A stretch of 64,000 nucleotides of DNA from NCBI RefSeq assembly GCF_004337475.1, contig NZ_SJZJ01000010.1, positions 29,279-93,278 on the forward strand, in the 5' to 3' direction. The stretch is from Nocardioides jejuensis. Lineage in GTDB: Bacteria; Actinomycetota; Actinomycetes; Propionibacteriales; Nocardioidaceae. This document shows positions 24,630 to 33,962 of the stretch, one piece after another. Numbering within the stretch: position 1 is the stretch's first letter; every line of letters starts with the position of its first letter. Under the pieces are notes generated by a model, which was not told the origin of the DNA, made no database searches, and saw nothing but the letters and a program-made list of their open reading frames with translations. The position numbers were made by a program, and so were the translations under genes.

Positions 24630-25682
24630 GTGACCATCCTTCGTACCGAGGTGCTGCCCTCGTCGCGTCCCGACGTGGACCAGCGACCGCGCAAGATCTC
24701 GAGGAAGCCGTCCGGCGTCGACGCCGTCTTCGCGCACTCCTCCCGTGCCGTCGGCGCCACCGTCCTCGTCATCACGGGCGGCGTCGGCCTCTTCCTGGCG
24801 CTCCAGGCGATCCCGACCCTCCGCGACTACGGCACGAGCTTCTTCACCGAGGAGCAGTGGTCGCCGGACACCAACCAGATCGGCATCGCGGGCGTCCTCG
24901 TCGGCACGGTCTCGGTCGCCCTGGTCGCGATGTTCTTCGCCTTCCCGCTCGCCCTGGCGAGTGCGCTCTACATCTCCGAGTACGCGCCGGCGAAGCTGAA
25001 GCCGACGCTGGTCTCGATGATCGACCTGATGGCCGCCGTGCCCTCGATCGTCTACGGCCTGTGGGGCTTCTTCCTGGTCATGCCGCACGCGGGTCAGGTC
25101 GCGGTCGGCATCCAGAAGCTGCTCGGCTGGATCCCGATCTTCCGGGTCACCACGATCGACGCCTCGGGCGCGGTCGTGACGGCCGACCCGCACGCCGCAG
25201 TGGTCGACGCGACCCGCTACGTCTCGAGCGCCTTCTGCGCCGGCATCGCGGTCTCGATGATGGTCATGCCGATGGCCTGCGCGGTCATGCGCCAGGTCTT
25301 CTCGCAGACGCCCCCGGGGGAGAAGGAGGCCGCGCTCGCGCTCGGCTCCACCCACTGGGGCATGATCCGCGCGGTCGTCCTGCCGTTCGGCCGCGGCGGC
25401 ATCATCGGTGGCACGATGCTCGGCCTGGGCCGCGCGCTCGGCGAGACCATCGCCGTCGTCCTCATCGTCTCTCCGGCGTTCGACATCAAGCCCCGCATCC
25501 TCGAGATCGGTACGGCGACGGTGTCGTCGCTCATTGCCGCCCGCTTCGGCGAGGCGACGGCCGCCCAGCTCTCGGCGCTGCTCGCCGCCGGCCTGGTGCT
25601 CTTCCTGCTCACGTTCGTCGTCAACACGCTGGCCGCCCTGATCGTGGCGCGCAGCCGCTCCGGAGCGGGGGCTGACGCCTGA
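24630..25682 (+). CDS. pstC: Phosphate ABC transporter permease PstC
   Basis: A 350-residue permease. Six main membrane helices follow a hydrophilic N-terminus of about 45 residues, and the EAA loop is EKEAALALGSTHWGMIRAVVLP before the conserved GLGRALGETIAV. It forms the membrane channel with PstA for high-affinity phosphate import. The GTG start is supported by AGGAAGAG. The stop overlaps the pstA ATG (TGATG). No phosphate-binding gene precedes it, unlike the common pstS-first order. Confidence 0.93.
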   Translation: MTILRTEVLPSSRPDVDQRPRKISRKPSGVDAVFAHSSRAVGATVLVITGGVGLFLALQAIPTLRDYGTSFFTEEQWSPDTNQIGIAGVLVGTVSVALVAMFFAFPLALASALYISEYAPAKLKPTLVSMIDLMAAVPSIVYGLWGFFLVMPHAGQVAVGIQKLLGWIPIFRVTTIDASGAVVTADPHAAVVDATRYVSSAFCAGIAVSMMVMPMACAVMRQVFSQTPPGEKEAALALGSTHWGMIRAVVLPFGRGGIIGGTMLGLGRALGETIAVVLIVSPAFDIKPRILEIGTATVSSLIAARFGEATAAQLSALLAAGLVLFLLTFVVNTLAALIVARSRSGAGADA

Positions 25683-26908
25683 TGACCGCCGTCGCTGAGG
25701 CTGCCGAGCTCGTCTCCGGCACCACGCACCGTCCCGTGCGCGACCCGCACGCGCCCGCGCCGCGTCCGCTCGCCACGCTCGGCAAGCCGACCGCCGAGGA
25801 CTCCTTCCGTAACTGGGGCTCGCTCGCGGGCGCGGCCGCGCTCGCCTGGCTGCTCTGCGAGCGCCTGCTCCCGCTGCCGGGCGTCGCCTGGTTCCTCGTT
25901 GTCTGGTTCCTCTTCAGCGTCGTCCTCGGCGCGCTCGTCGCCCTCATGCGCGGCGGGGTGCCGGACATGGTCGACATGGTCGCCCGTCGGGTCATCCTGT
26001 GGGCGTTCCTGCTGATCGTCGGAGCGCTCGCCAGCGTCATCGGCTTCGTCTTCCTGCGCGGCTGGCACCCGTTGGTCCACCTGAACTTCTGGACCGACGA
26101 CATGGCCGGAGTCGGCCCGAAGGACGGCATGGACAAGGGTGGCGTCCTGCACGCCATCGTCGGCTCGCTCATCGAGCTCGGCATCGGCCTCGCGATCACC
26201 GTGCCGCTCGGCATCGGCACCGCGGTGTTCATGAACGAGATCGGTGGCCGCTTCGCCGCCGTCGTCCGCACGGTGGTCGAGGCGATGACCGCCCTGCCGT
26301 CGATCGTGGCCGGCCTCTTCATCTACACGGTCTGGCTGCTCGCCCTGGGGCAGCAGCGTTCCGGCTTCGCGGCCTCGCTGGCGATCGCGGTCATGATGCT
26401 GCCGATCATCGCCCGTGCCTCCGACGTCGTGCTCCGCGTCGTCCCGGGCAACCTGCGCGAGGCCTCCCTCGCCCTCGGCTCGAGCCGCTGGAAGACCGTC
26501 TGGCACGTCGTCCTGCCGACGGCCCGCCCGGGTCTCGCGACCGCCGTCATCCTCGGCCTCGCACGGGGCGTCGGCGAGACCAGCCCGGTCCTGCTCACCT
26601 CCGGCGCGGCCAACGCACTCACGCTCGACCCGCTGAAGCTGATGAGCTCGCTGCCGCTCTACATCTTCACGCTGGTCCGCTCCGGTGAGCCCGCGTCGAT
26701 CGACCGCGGCTTCGGTGGCGCCGCCGCCCTGCTGCTCCTCGTCCTCACCCTCTTCATCGCGGCGCGACTGATCGCCCGCCCGCAGAGCGCGAAGCCGCGC
26801 CGCCGCCCGATCCGCGGCACCGCGTCGTTCGCCCGCCGCCTCATCGTCCTGAACCGCGCCACGCACACCGTGGGCCCGGTCGACCTGAACCAGGAGACCT
26901 CTTCATGA
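25682..26908 (+). CDS. pstA: Phosphate ABC transporter permease PstA
   Basis: A 408-residue permease, longer than usual because of two or three extra hydrophobic segments and a polar N-terminus (about residues 1-110). The typical PstA core begins near residue 155; the EAA loop is LREASLALGSSRWKTVWHVVLP and GLARGVGETSPVLLT follows. Its ATG overlaps the pstC stop by one base, and its stop overlaps the next ATG by four. Confidence 0.93.
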   Translation: MTAVAEAAELVSGTTHRPVRDPHAPAPRPLATLGKPTAEDSFRNWGSLAGAAALAWLLCERLLPLPGVAWFLVVWFLFSVVLGALVALMRGGVPDMVDMVARRVILWAFLLIVGALASVIGFVFLRGWHPLVHLNFWTDDMAGVGPKDGMDKGGVLHAIVGSLIELGIGLAITVPLGIGTAVFMNEIGGRFAAVVRTVVEAMTALPSIVAGLFIYTVWLLALGQQRSGFAASLAIAVMMLPIIARASDVVLRVVPGNLREASLALGSSRWKTVWHVVLPTARPGLATAVILGLARGVGETSPVLLTSGAANALTLDPLKLMSSLPLYIFTLVRSGEPASIDRGFGGAAALLLLVLTLFIAARLIARPQSAKPRRRPIRGTASFARRLIVLNRATHTVGPVDLNQETSS

Positions 26909-28488
26909 CCCGCCGTACGCCGTTGCTGGCCGCCGTCCTCGCGATCCTGACGGTCTTCTCGCTCAACTCCTCCGCGCAGGCCGTCACCTACTCCGCGATC
27001 GCCGGCACGGGCTCGTCCTGGTCGTACAACATCGTGCGCCAGTGGATGTCTGACGTGAACTCCAACGGCATCACCGTGGACTACACGCCCAACGGATCGA
27101 CCCAGGGCCGCAAGGACTTCGCGAACTACACCAACGACTTCGCGATCTCCGAGATCCCGTACCAGGGCGTCGATGAGTCCGGCCAGGTCGACAAGTCCGA
27201 CCGCCCGTACGCGTACCTCCCGATCGTCGCCGGCGGCACGGCGTTCACGTACCAGCTGAAGATCGGCAACACGATGGTGCGCAACCTGCGCCTGTCGGGG
27301 GAGACGCTGACCAAGATCTTCACGAACCAGATCACCAACTGGAACGACCCGCAGATCAAGAAGGAGAACGGCGGCCGCACGTTCCCCGACCTCGCGATCA
27401 CCCCCGTGGTCCGCGCCGACGGCTCGGGTACGACGGCCCAGTTCACCGCCTGGATGGCCGACCAGTACCAGTCGCTCTGGAAGTCCTACTCGGGCCGCAC
27501 CGGGCTGACGTCGTTCTACCCGAAGAAGGGCCGCATGCTCGGCGCCGCGGGCTCCGACCAGGTGATGAACCAGATCGCCGCCTCCACCGGCAACGGCACC
27601 ATCGGCTACATCGAGTACTCGTACCCGCTCAACAAGACCGCGGCCGACGGCAAGCCGTTCCCGGTCGTCAAGGTCCTCAACAAGGGCGGCTACTACGTCG
27701 AGCCGACCGAGTACAACGTCGCCGTCGCGCTGACGAAGGCCCGGATCCGGACCGACCTCCCGCAGAACGACCCGCTCTACCTGACCCAGGACCTGCGCGG
27801 CGTCTACACGTTCAACGACCCGCGGGCGTACCCGATCTCGTCGTACTCGTACATGATCATCCCGATCTCCGGCACCGACCGGACGATGACGACGGCGAAG
27901 CGCCAGGCGCTCTCCGACTTCCTCTTCTACGGTCTCTGCTCCGGCCAGTCGAAGGCGGGCCCGTACGGCTACTCGCCGCTGCCGCTCAACCTTGTCCAGG
28001 CCGGCTTCGACCAGGTCAAGCGCCTGGGGAAGGCCGACCCGAAGGTCGACCTGACCAACAAGGACGTGAAGTCCTGCGGCAACCCGACGTTCGACGGCAA
28101 GAACCCGAACAAGAACGTCCTGGCCGAGAAGGCCCCGATGCCGGCGGCCTGTGACAAGGCGAGCGCCGCGCCCTGCGGCACCGACACCGGCACGAACACG
28201 CCGTCGACGGACGACAAGAACGCGCCGACCACGCCCGGCACGACCACCGCTCCGGGAGCCGGCCCCGCGCCGGTCGCCGGAGCAGTCGATCCCGAGACCG
28301 GAGCGGTCATCGCCGCCAGCACTGCCACGGCAGGACAGCCGGTGTCGGCCGTCGCGACCCCGCTCAGCTCGGACCGGCCGGGCCAACTGCTGCCCTTCGC
28401 CGTCGTCGACGCCGGGCTGCTGGTCGCCCTGGTCACCGCCCCCGGCATGTACGCCGCGTTCCTCCGCCGCCGGAAGGGTGTCCTCTGA
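26905..28488 (+). CDS. Membrane-tethered PstS-like phosphate-binding protein
   Basis: A 527-residue protein. Signal peptide at 1-26 (cleavage AQA). Residues 27-390 match the phosphate-binding fold: AGTGSSWSYNIVRQW at the start, FAISEIPYQ, and VRADGSGTTAQFTAW, the SGT phosphate loop. A Pro/Thr/Gly-rich linker (about 420-490) leads to a C-terminal membrane helix (about 497-522) and basic tail RRRKG. There is no LPxTG motif. The usual lipobox is absent, so the membrane helix replaces the lipid anchor. Coupled to pstA and to the next gene by four- and one-base overlaps. Confidence 0.87.
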   Translation: MTRRTPLLAAVLAILTVFSLNSSAQAVTYSAIAGTGSSWSYNIVRQWMSDVNSNGITVDYTPNGSTQGRKDFANYTNDFAISEIPYQGVDESGQVDKSDRPYAYLPIVAGGTAFTYQLKIGNTMVRNLRLSGETLTKIFTNQITNWNDPQIKKENGGRTFPDLAITPVVRADGSGTTAQFTAWMADQYQSLWKSYSGRTGLTSFYPKKGRMLGAAGSDQVMNQIAASTGNGTIGYIEYSYPLNKTAADGKPFPVVKVLNKGGYYVEPTEYNVAVALTKARIRTDLPQNDPLYLTQDLRGVYTFNDPRAYPISSYSYMIIPISGTDRTMTTAKRQALSDFLFYGLCSGQSKAGPYGYSPLPLNLVQAGFDQVKRLGKADPKVDLTNKDVKSCGNPTFDGKNPNKNVLAEKAPMPAACDKASAAPCGTDTGTNTPSTDDKNAPTTPGTTTAPGAGPAPVAGAVDPETGAVIAASTATAGQPVSAVATPLSSDRPGQLLPFAVVDAGLLVALVTAPGMYAAFLRRRKGVL

Positions 28489-30929
28489 TGCGGACCCTGA
28501 TCCGGATCCTGCTCGCCTGCGTCGCGCTCGCGGCGACGGCGCTGCTCGGCATGGCACCGGCTGCTGATGCCTCGGGCACGGACGCCTTCACCGCGACGAA
28601 GACGGTTACCCGCACCGTCGACGGCGCGACGACGTCCAAGGACGTCACGGTCAGCGTCGACCACACGCTCAACCTGCGCGGTCGCGAGCGCCTGCAGATC
28701 TCGTGGAGCGGCGCGGTCGGCACGAGCGCCCAGGCCACGAACCCCTACGGCGCGACGGGTCTGACCCAGGAGTACCCGATGGTGATCATGGAGTGCCGCG
28801 GCACCCCGGACACCGTCAAGCCGGAGACCTGCTACACCTCGAGCATCGCCCAGCGCTCCGCGGGCACCTTCGACGGCGACTCCGCGATCTGGCGTCGCGA
28901 CCCCGCGTGGGCCGGTGCCACGGCGCCCACGGACCCCTGCAAGACGCCGAACAACTACACCGTCCCGTTCATCGCGGCCAACGGCAAGAAGTTCGACTAC
29001 TGCACCGACCAGGACGTCGCGCCCGAGTCGCTGCTGCCCGCCGAGCTGCTCGGCTACACCTCCAAGGAGGGCACGGGCGCCGCGAGCTTCGAGGTCCGCA
29101 CGGACGTCGAGAACGAGTCGCTCGGCTGCAGCCACACCACCGCGTGCTCGCTCGTCGTCGTCCCGATCATGGGCACGAGCTGCGACGCCCGGAAGGGTGA
29201 CGACCTGCAGTTCGCCTACTGCTCGGCCAATCGCACGTACGCCGCAGGCACGGGCTACGGCGAGTTCGAGGGCACCCCGGCGGTCAAGGGCAACTACTGG
29301 TGGACCGCGTCGCAGTGGAAGAACCGAATCACGGTCCCGCTGACGTTCGCCCTCCCGGCCAACACCTGCGACCTCCTCGACAAGCGTCCGCCGGTCGGCT
29401 TCTACGGCTCCGAGCTGCTCGCGCAGGCCTCGCTGCAGTGGTCCCCGGCGTACTGCCTGGACCAGAAGCGCTTCAAGTACCAGCACAACCAGATGGGCGA
29501 CGCCTCCGGCTTCGACCTGATGCTCCACGACCAGGCGGCGGGCGCGCTCGTCTCCTCGCAGCACGACGCCGGCGCTGACCAGGTGGCGTACGCGCCGACC
29601 GCGGTCACCGGCTTCGGCATCGGCTACGTCATCGACCGTCCGGCGTACGACGAGAACGGCAACCCGCAGGTCGGCGGCGAGGTCCACTCGCTGAAGCTCG
29701 ACGCGCGGCTGCTGGCCAAGCTGCTGACGCAGTCCTACACGGGCAACGCCGTGGGCGCGCAGCACCCGGGCATCGAGAGCAACCCGGTCTCGATCAACGA
29801 GGACCCGGAGTTCCAGAAGCTCAACCCGGACGCGCCGCGCGTCGGCCGTATCGAGGGCGCCACCCTCCTGAGCCTCTCCGAGGCGTCGGACACGGTGGAG
29901 CAGCTGACGGACTACATCGCGCACGACAAGGACGCGATGGCGTTCATCAACGGTGCCAAGGACCCCTCCGGCATGGTCGTGAACCCGAGTTACAAGGGCT
30001 ACAAGCTCCCGACCCAGACGTGGGAGCTCAAGGACTCCTTCGTCGGCAACACGGACTGCTGGAAGGCGAACCCGTCGCCGTTCTTCTCGCTGATGGCCGC
30101 CCCGGTCAGCCGGATGTACACGATCACGCAGGCCCTCATCGACGCGCAGCCGAACATCCAGACGCGGTGCGAGGAGCAGGTCAACGCCGCGACCAAGTGG
30201 AAGCTCGGCAAGATCGACCGCCAGGGCTACGGCAACCGCTTCATGCTCGGTCTGGTCAGCCTCGGTGACGCCGAGCGCTACGGCATCGACGTCGCGAAGC
30301 TCGAGACGACCGACGGCACGTTCGTCGCGCCGACGCACGACTCCGAGTCCGCGGCGGTCGCGCTCATGAAGCAGAAGGGGGCCCGCCAGCCGTTCACGCT
30401 CGACCAGGCCGCGGTGAAGAAGTCCGCCACGGCGTACCCGGGCACGATGGTCGTCTACACGGCCGCGAAGACCTGCGACGTGAAGGCCGACGTCGCCGAC
30501 CACGTGGCGAGCTTCGTGCGGATCGCGACGACCGAGGGCCAGGTGCCCGGCTCCGGCAACGGCCGGCTGCCCGACGGCTTCCTGCCGATCGTGAAGACCG
30601 GTGCGACCGCGCCGCTGTTCAAGGCCGCGCAGCAGACCGCTGACGCCGTCGCGGCGCAGAAGTGCGCGGTCCCGGCCGTCACCCCGGCCACCGGCGGTAC
30701 GACGACGCCGGCGGCCATGGCTCCTGCCGCCGTCACTCCTCCGGCTGCATCCGGGCCCGACAAGGCGGCGGCCACCACGCCCACCGCGACCACCCCGGTC
30801 TCGATGGGCACGACCAAGGCGCCCACCGCGGCGGTCGGCTTCGTCCTCCTCCCGGTGCTCTTCGCGCTCGCCCTCGCCGGTGCGCTCGCCTCCGTCGTCG
30901 CCCGCGTCCTCGTCGCGAGTCGCTCATGA
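28488..30929 (+). CDS. Large tethered surface protein with binding-protein-like domain
   Basis: An 813-residue exported protein. Signal peptide at 1-29 (cleavage ADA). Residues 30-350 are beta-rich with paired cysteines (ETCYTSS, TDPCKTPNNY, GTSCDARKGDDLQFAYC). Residues about 350-740 resemble a periplasmic binding protein: QVAYAPTAVTGFGIGYVID, LKLDARLLAKLLTQSY and GYGNRFMLGLVSLGDAERYG. A Pro/Ala/Thr linker (about 745-785) precedes a C-terminal membrane helix (785-809). The start codon shares one base with the previous stop. Function is not known to me; context says it acts outside the membrane with the Pst transporter. Confidence 0.75.
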   Translation: MRTLIRILLACVALAATALLGMAPAADASGTDAFTATKTVTRTVDGATTSKDVTVSVDHTLNLRGRERLQISWSGAVGTSAQATNPYGATGLTQEYPMVIMECRGTPDTVKPETCYTSSIAQRSAGTFDGDSAIWRRDPAWAGATAPTDPCKTPNNYTVPFIAANGKKFDYCTDQDVAPESLLPAELLGYTSKEGTGAASFEVRTDVENESLGCSHTTACSLVVVPIMGTSCDARKGDDLQFAYCSANRTYAAGTGYGEFEGTPAVKGNYWWTASQWKNRITVPLTFALPANTCDLLDKRPPVGFYGSELLAQASLQWSPAYCLDQKRFKYQHNQMGDASGFDLMLHDQAAGALVSSQHDAGADQVAYAPTAVTGFGIGYVIDRPAYDENGNPQVGGEVHSLKLDARLLAKLLTQSYTGNAVGAQHPGIESNPVSINEDPEFQKLNPDAPRVGRIEGATLLSLSEASDTVEQLTDYIAHDKDAMAFINGAKDPSGMVVNPSYKGYKLPTQTWELKDSFVGNTDCWKANPSPFFSLMAAPVSRMYTITQALIDAQPNIQTRCEEQVNAATKWKLGKIDRQGYGNRFMLGLVSLGDAERYGIDVAKLETTDGTFVAPTHDSESAAVALMKQKGARQPFTLDQAAVKKSATAYPGTMVVYTAAKTCDVKADVADHVASFVRIATTEGQVPGSGNGRLPDGFLPIVKTGATAPLFKAAQQTADAVAAQKCAVPAVTPATGGTTTPAAMAPAAVTPPAASGPDKAAATTPTATTPVSMGTTKAPTAAVGFVLLPVLFALALAGALASVVARVLVASRS

Positions 30930-31918
30930 GCACCGTCGTCAGCGGCCGGCGGATCGCCGAGCCCGGGCCCGTCAAGGGCCGCCGGTTCCGTCTGCCCACC
31001 CGCGCGCCCCGCACGCCCCGCCCCGCACGTCAGCCGCGCCCGAAGGTCCCGCTCACGCGGGAGCAGGAGCGCCTGGTGCTGATGTCGTCGGTGCTGACGA
31101 TGGTCGCGATCGTCTGCCTGTGGTCGCTCGCGCAGATGCTCCTGCTCGGCCGGCTCTCCGAGGACCGGTCGCAGGGCCTGCTGTACCCGGAGTTCCGCCA
31201 CGAGCTGGCCGCGCAGACCGCGCCGACGGGTCCGACCACCGTCGACGCCGACGGCAAGACCGTCGCCGTTGCCCCTGGTGAGCCGGTGGCCGTCGTCTCC
31301 GCTCCGGAGATCGGTCTGTCCCAGGTCGTCGTCGAGGGCACGGCCCCCAGCGACCTCCTCGCCGGACCGGGCCACCGTCGTGACACGGTCCTCCCCGGCC
31401 AGGAGGGGACGTCCCTGGTCTACGGCCGCGCGACGACGTACGGCGGCCCGTTCGGCAAGATCGAGGACCTGCGCGCCGGTGACCACATCTACGTCGTCAT
31501 CGGCCAGGGCCGCGTGGACTTCACCGTCCTCGGTGTCCGGTACGACGGCGACCCGCTGCCGCCCGCGCCCGCCGCGGGCAAGGCGCGACTGGTCCTGACG
31601 ACCGCGGAGCAGCTGCGCTGGGGCATGAGCCCCGGCCGTGCCGTGTACGTCGACGCGGAGGCGCCCAAGGCGTACCCCGCACCCTCCGGACGGCCTGCCG
31701 CCGTCCCTGAGCCCGAGCTGGCCATGCAGACCGACTCCGGAGCGATGCCGCTCCTGGTCCTCTGCCTGGCCGGACTCGTGGCGGTGACGCTCGGGGTCAT
31801 CGCCGCCCGTCAACGTTGGTCGGCAGCGCTGGTCTGGGTGGTCGCCACCCCGATCGTGATCGCGCTGTCGTGGGGGACCACGGATGTGGTGATGAGGCTG
31901 TTGCCCAACCTGATCTGA
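30926..31918 (+). CDS. Sortase-like membrane protein lacking catalytic residues
   Basis: A 330-residue protein with a basic, Pro-rich cytoplasmic N-terminus, one membrane helix (about 50-74), an external domain (about 115-245) and two C-terminal helices (about 270-315). The domain follows sortase order: LAGPGHRRDTVLPGQEGTSL (146-165), VYGRATTYGGPFGKIEDL, LRAGDHIYV, then ARLVLTTAEQL and GRAVYVDA. Aligned with active sortases, the catalytic His site reads Arg168 and the catalytic Cys site reads Ala227; Arg238 may be the retained Arg. This suggests a pseudo-sortase. ATGA overlap with the upstream surface-protein gene. Role inferred: binding or scaffolding of the tethered proteins. Confidence 0.75.
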   Translation: MSTVVSGRRIAEPGPVKGRRFRLPTRAPRTPRPARQPRPKVPLTREQERLVLMSSVLTMVAIVCLWSLAQMLLLGRLSEDRSQGLLYPEFRHELAAQTAPTGPTTVDADGKTVAVAPGEPVAVVSAPEIGLSQVVVEGTAPSDLLAGPGHRRDTVLPGQEGTSLVYGRATTYGGPFGKIEDLRAGDHIYVVIGQGRVDFTVLGVRYDGDPLPPAPAAGKARLVLTTAEQLRWGMSPGRAVYVDAEAPKAYPAPSGRPAAVPEPELAMQTDSGAMPLLVLCLAGLVAVTLGVIAARQRWSAALVWVVATPIVIALSWGTTDVVMRLLPNLI

Positions 31919-31977
31919 CGTTCGACACCCGTTGTTACACCGCCCTGCAACAACATCCCTTCACCAGGAGAACAGCA

Positions 31978-33882
31978 ATGTCCATCCGCACCACCTTTGC
32001 GGGTATCGCCACGGTCGCGGCCAGCGCCACCGTGCTCACCATCGCCTCGCCGGCCATGGCCGACTACACCGCGGCTCCGAACGACTCCGTCCAGGGCCAG
32101 GCCGCCACCGGCGACGTCCTGGGCTTCGGCTCCGACACCACCGAGATCTCGGTCTTCAAGGTCGCCGACGCCTGGAACAAGCAGGCCGTCGCCCCGGCGT
32201 TCAAGATCGCCACCTACCAGGCGGGCGCCCAGCCGACCTCGGGTCCGGCCAACACGATCACGCTGCCCAACGGCACCGTCATCAACCGCCCGAACGGCTC
32301 CGGCCAGGGCAAGGCCGTCCTCTTCGGCGCCAGCAACCAGGCCGAGGCCGACTTTGCGCGCTCCTCGGGCTCGCTGAGCACGGGCGCCGGCTCGGAGCAG
32401 GCCGCCGGCCTCCTCCAGATCCCGTTCGCCGTCGACACGCTCGGCATGGGCGTCTCGTCGACCGCCACCAACGCTCCGGCGTCGCTGACGATCGACCAGA
32501 TCTACAAGATCTACTCCGGTCAGGTCACCGACTGGTCGCAGGTCGGCGGCAAGGCCGGCACCATCAAGGCCTCCGCCCTCCAGGGTGGTTCGGGCACGGG
32601 CAAGTTCTTCAAGGACGCGCTCACGGCGTACGCCCAGGGGCGCGGCACGACGTTCTCCTACGGCCCGGCGATCGACACGACGTGGCAGGAGCACTCCGAC
32701 ACCAACGTCAAGGACGACCCGAACGCGATCGCGCCGTTCTCCATCGGCCGCGCCGGTCTCCTCGGTGGCACCGTCCACATCGAGTCGGGCTGGTCGAAGA
32801 AGCGCGCCGTCTACAACGTCGTCCGTGGCTCGCAGAGCACCGACGCCGGCCTGAAGTGGGGCGCGGACAGCAACGTCCTCGAGTCGCTCTTCGGCACCGA
32901 CGGCTTCTTCTGTGACCCGGCCAACGCTGCCGCGATCGCTGCCGGTGGTCTCCAGCAGATGCTGAAGCCGGCTGACGGTGGCGCCTGTGGCCAGGCCATG
33001 ACGTCGGCTCCGGCCGCGTCGCAGCTGGTCTCGGAGAAGGTCGCCACCACGACGACCGTCGCCGACACCGGTGACACCGCTGGCACGCTCGGCGTCACCG
33101 CGACCGTCGTCGGCGACGGCGTCACCGCCCCGGCCGGCACCGTCGACTTCTTCGTCGACGGCTCCGCCACCGCGGCCGTGTCCAACGTGGCCGTCACCGA
33201 TGGCAAGGCCGTCGCCGCGATCGACGGTCTGACCGCCGGCGCGCACCAGGTCGTCGCCAAGTACGCGAAGTCCTACGGCACCGCGTTCATCAACTCGGAA
33301 TCGGCCTCGACGGCTGCCAACGTCCGCACCGCGTCGTCGGTCGCGCTGGCCACCTCGCCGGCCACCGGCAAGTACGGCACGGCCCGCACGCTGACCGCCA
33401 CCGTCACGGGCGCCACCACCGGCACCGTCGCGTTCAAGGTCGGCACCTCGGCCGCGGTCAACGCGGTCGTGACCAATGGCGTCGCCACCTACACGGTGCC
33501 GGCTTCGAAGTCCGCCGGCACGTACGCCGTCTCGGCGACGTACCTGCGCACGGACGCGGTCGCCAGCTCGTCGGCGTCCGCCAGCCTGGTCGTCGCCAAG
33601 GCCTCGCCGGTCATCTCGGAGTCCTTCCCGACGGCCACCTCGGTCGGCGTCGCCGGCAAGGGCACGATCAAGGTCGCCATCTCGGGCAGCACCGTCTACC
33701 CGACCGGCACCGTGCGGGTCTACCTGGGCACCAAGCTGCTCAAGTCGGCCACGCTCAGCTCCGGAAAGGTCGTCGTGACCCTGCCGAAGCTCACCAAGGG
33801 CGCCCACACGCTCACGATCAAGTACCTCGGCTCCACCAACGTCAACGCGGGCTCCAAGTCCTTCTCGATGACGCAGCGCTGA
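31978..33882 (+). CDS. pstS: PstS-like phosphate-binding protein with three Ig-like repeats
   Basis: A 634-residue secreted protein. Signal peptide at 1-28 (cleavage AMA). The binding domain covers about 35-355 and includes [18 protein letters not shown], the hinge [27 protein letters not shown] and [10 protein letters not shown], the phosphate loop. Three bacterial Ig-like repeats follow (about 358-441, 447-537, 543-634), ending without anchor. AGGAG precedes the ATG. Most PstS proteins are about 370 residues; the Ig tail probably spans or binds the cell wall. It is not overlapped by the preceding gene, so expression may be tuned separately. Confidence 0.88.
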   Translation: MSIRTTFAGIATVAASATVLTIASPAMADYTAAPNDSVQGQAATGDVLGFGSDTTEISVFKVADAWNKQAVAPAFKIATYQAGAQPTSGPANTITLPNGTVINRPNGSGQGKAVLFGASNQAEADFARSSGSLSTGAGSEQAAGLLQIPFAVDTLGMGVSSTATNAPASLTIDQIYKIYSGQVTDWSQVGGKAGTIKASALQGGSGTGKFFKDALTAYAQGRGTTFSYGPAIDTTWQEHSDTNVKDDPNAIAPFSIGRAGLLGGTVHIESGWSKKRAVYNVVRGSQSTDAGLKWGADSNVLESLFGTDGFFCDPANAAAIAAGGLQQMLKPADGGACGQAMTSAPAASQLVSEKVATTTTVADTGDTAGTLGVTATVVGDGVTAPAGTVDFFVDGSATAAVSNVAVTDGKAVAAIDGLTAGAHQVVAKYAKSYGTAFINSESASTAANVRTASSVALATSPATGKYGTARTLTATVTGATTGTVAFKVGTSAAVNAVVTNGVATYTVPASKSAGTYAVSATYLRTDAVASSSASASLVVAKASPVISESFPTATSVGVAGKGTIKVAISGSTVYPTGTVRVYLGTKLLKSATLSSGKVVVTLPKLTKGAHTLTIKYLGSTNVNAGSKSFSMTQR

Positions 33883-33888
33883 TCCACC

Positions 33889-33928
33889 GTTCCGTCCCCG
33901 CCGGCGTCCGCGTCGGCGGGGGCGGAAC
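33889..33928 (+). terminator. Hairpin between pstS and pstB
   Basis: A 15-bp stem with one G-T pair (33889-33903 with 33914-33928) and ten-base loop. It may be a partial terminator that lowers pstB relative to the binding protein, or protect the upstream mRNA 3' end. Confidence 0.6.
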
Positions 33929-33962
33929 ACCCCCAGCCTTCTCCCACACGAAACGCAGGACC

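Noticed and set aside
27969..30503. 844-codon minus-strand open frame opposite the large surface protein
   Set aside because: Composition is Arg/Val/Gly/Asp-rich without motifs, typical of the complement of a high-GC gene; the plus-strand frame has signal peptide, domains and operon overlaps.
26905..33882. LPxTG sorting signals in the pst-cluster surface proteins
   Set aside because: I looked for LPxTG-like motifs before the C-terminal helices and found none, which is why the sortase-like gene is not read as a working sortase.
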